64,000 nt of DNA, taken from the NCBI GenBank assembly GCA_966211525.1, contig CBIHOZ010000013.1, positions 6,081 through 70,080 on the forward strand, written 5' to 3'. Positions within the stretch are counted from its first letter, which is position 1, and every line of letters begins with the position of its first letter. Position numbers and translations under genes: made by a program. The notes under the pieces were generated by a model. The model saw only the letters and a program-made list of their open reading frames with translations, was not told the origin of the DNA and searched no databases. This DNA comes from Ohtaekwangia sp966211525 (lineage in GTDB: Bacteria; Bacteroidota; Bacteroidia; Cytophagales; Cyclobacteriaceae). Below, in pieces: positions 63,461 through 64,000 of the stretch.

Positions 63461-64000
63461 TTAATCAGTTGACTGGGAAAAAGCCGGGAAAAAATAAATC
63501 AGGATGTCATCCGTAAGATCGCGCCAGTTTCCCCACGAATGTCCCTGGTTAACTTGCTTAAACTCGTATTGACACGTGTTTCGGTTTAGAATGGTTTTCA
63601 TTTTTTCCACGCCTTCCTGTGTATCATGAATAGTGCCAGTCGTCAGGAAAACCTTTACCGCAGGGGTTGAAGCATTATCGCATAAAGTATATATCTCTGG
63701 TTTAAACCAGAATGCCGGTGACTGAATGCCGGCGAGTCCAAAAAGATCAGGCTTTGAAAAGGCAAAGTACGCGGCCGTAAGTCCACCCATGGAAGTGCCG
63801 AGAATGGCGCGTTGCCGGGCATCGTGTGAAACGGAATATTGCTTCTCAACTTTAGGGATCAGTTCAGTCGTAACAAATGTGCGGTATTGCTCATTCATGG
63901 CGAGCTCCTGCATTCTCCGGTTGTTTGAACGATTAACAGGTTCGCGATGGTCGATAAACACCACAACACTGGGTTTGATCTTTTTCGCGTGAATGAGATT
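63461..64000 (-). CDS. Putative esterase (enterochelin esterase/EsteraseD type), 5' end outside window
   Basis: 180 residues of an open frame that continues past the right edge; an internal ATG at 63964 is probably not the start because the frame reads on (NLIHAKKIKPSVVVFID). The nucleophile elbow GTSMGG, a middle Asp region and the catalytic His in QGHSWGNWR fit the alpha/beta-hydrolase esterase family PF00756. Such enzymes cleave siderophore or acyl esters. The iron genes lie 5 kb away on the other strand, so the substrate is open. Confidence 0.85.
   Translation of the reverse strand, partial: NLIHAKKIKPSVVVFIDHREPVNRSNNRRMQELAMNEQYRTFVTTELIPKVEKQYSVSHDARQRAILGTSMGGLTAAYFAFSKPDLFGLAGIQSPAFWFKPEIYTLCDNASTPAVKVFLTTGTIHDTQEGVEKMKTILNRNTCQYEFKQVNQGHSWGNWRDLTDDILIYFFPAFSQSTD

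Overview
The window looks like a piece of a Bacteroidota chromosome, most likely a Cytophagales relative of the Chryseolinea/Ohtaekwangia type (inference). The signs are TTTG-N19-TAnnTTTG promoters, a type IX secretion C-terminal sorting domain, SprB repeats, PKD and FN3 surface proteins, HmuY-type heme uptake, and SPOR, TonB and TPR envelope genes. No rRNA, tRNA, CRISPR array, transposase or phage structural gene was recognised.

Layout. (1) 0-14 kb is ordinary core or signalling content: a sigma-54 response regulator/hybrid kinase pair, a TerB-like protein, a rhomboid protease, holA, a 1008-aa TPR protein with an outer-membrane barrel, a SPOR-TonB operon and three small conserved genes. (2) 14-21.2 kb is an NAD salvage/ADP-ribose cluster: a NrtR-like Nudix regulator, NadM-Nudix, nicotinamide phosphoribosyltransferase, a PRPP-synthetase homologue, a HAD-like protein, a frameshifted ADP-ribosylglycohydrolase and a novel nucleotidyltransferase-like/methyltransferase fusion. 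A perfect 10-bp inverted repeat lies over a likely promoter between the regulator and the salvage genes. (3) 21.2-25 kb is a more AT-rich accessory stretch with dispersed repeats, small membrane proteins, a broken small gene and a gene remnant.

(4) 25.1-43.9 kb is the most unusual part. Eight co-directional genes with very small gaps encode a 1550-aa beta-rich secreted protein, an FN3 protein, a SprB-repeat protein with a T9SS sorting tail, a 1351-aa modular protein, a small cytosolic protein, a secreted HEAT-like protein, a PKD lipoprotein and an outer-membrane barrel. The 1351-aa protein reads as a polymorphic toxin, with an N-terminal surface module, an internal HELGH metalloprotease and a C-terminal ADP-ribosyltransferase-like domain. 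The small protein 3 bp downstream is the likely immunity protein. I infer a surface-displayed, self-processing toxin system.

(5) 44-58.2 kb is iron and heme handling: a GH114-like lipoprotein, ferritin, a LuxR-type regulator, a complete hmuTUV-hmuS-receptor-hmuY operon, a second TonB receptor for a siderophore and a PepSY reductase-like membrane protein. Three 17-bp iron-box-like palindromes precede the LuxR regulator, the heme operon and the siderophore receptor, suggesting one shared regulon. (6) 58.2-64 kb holds a YfiR-like protein with a HAMP-GAF-PAS sensor that lacks an output domain, msrA, a TPR lipoprotein and the 3' part of an esterase. Throughout, TATA-containing words are dense even inside genes.
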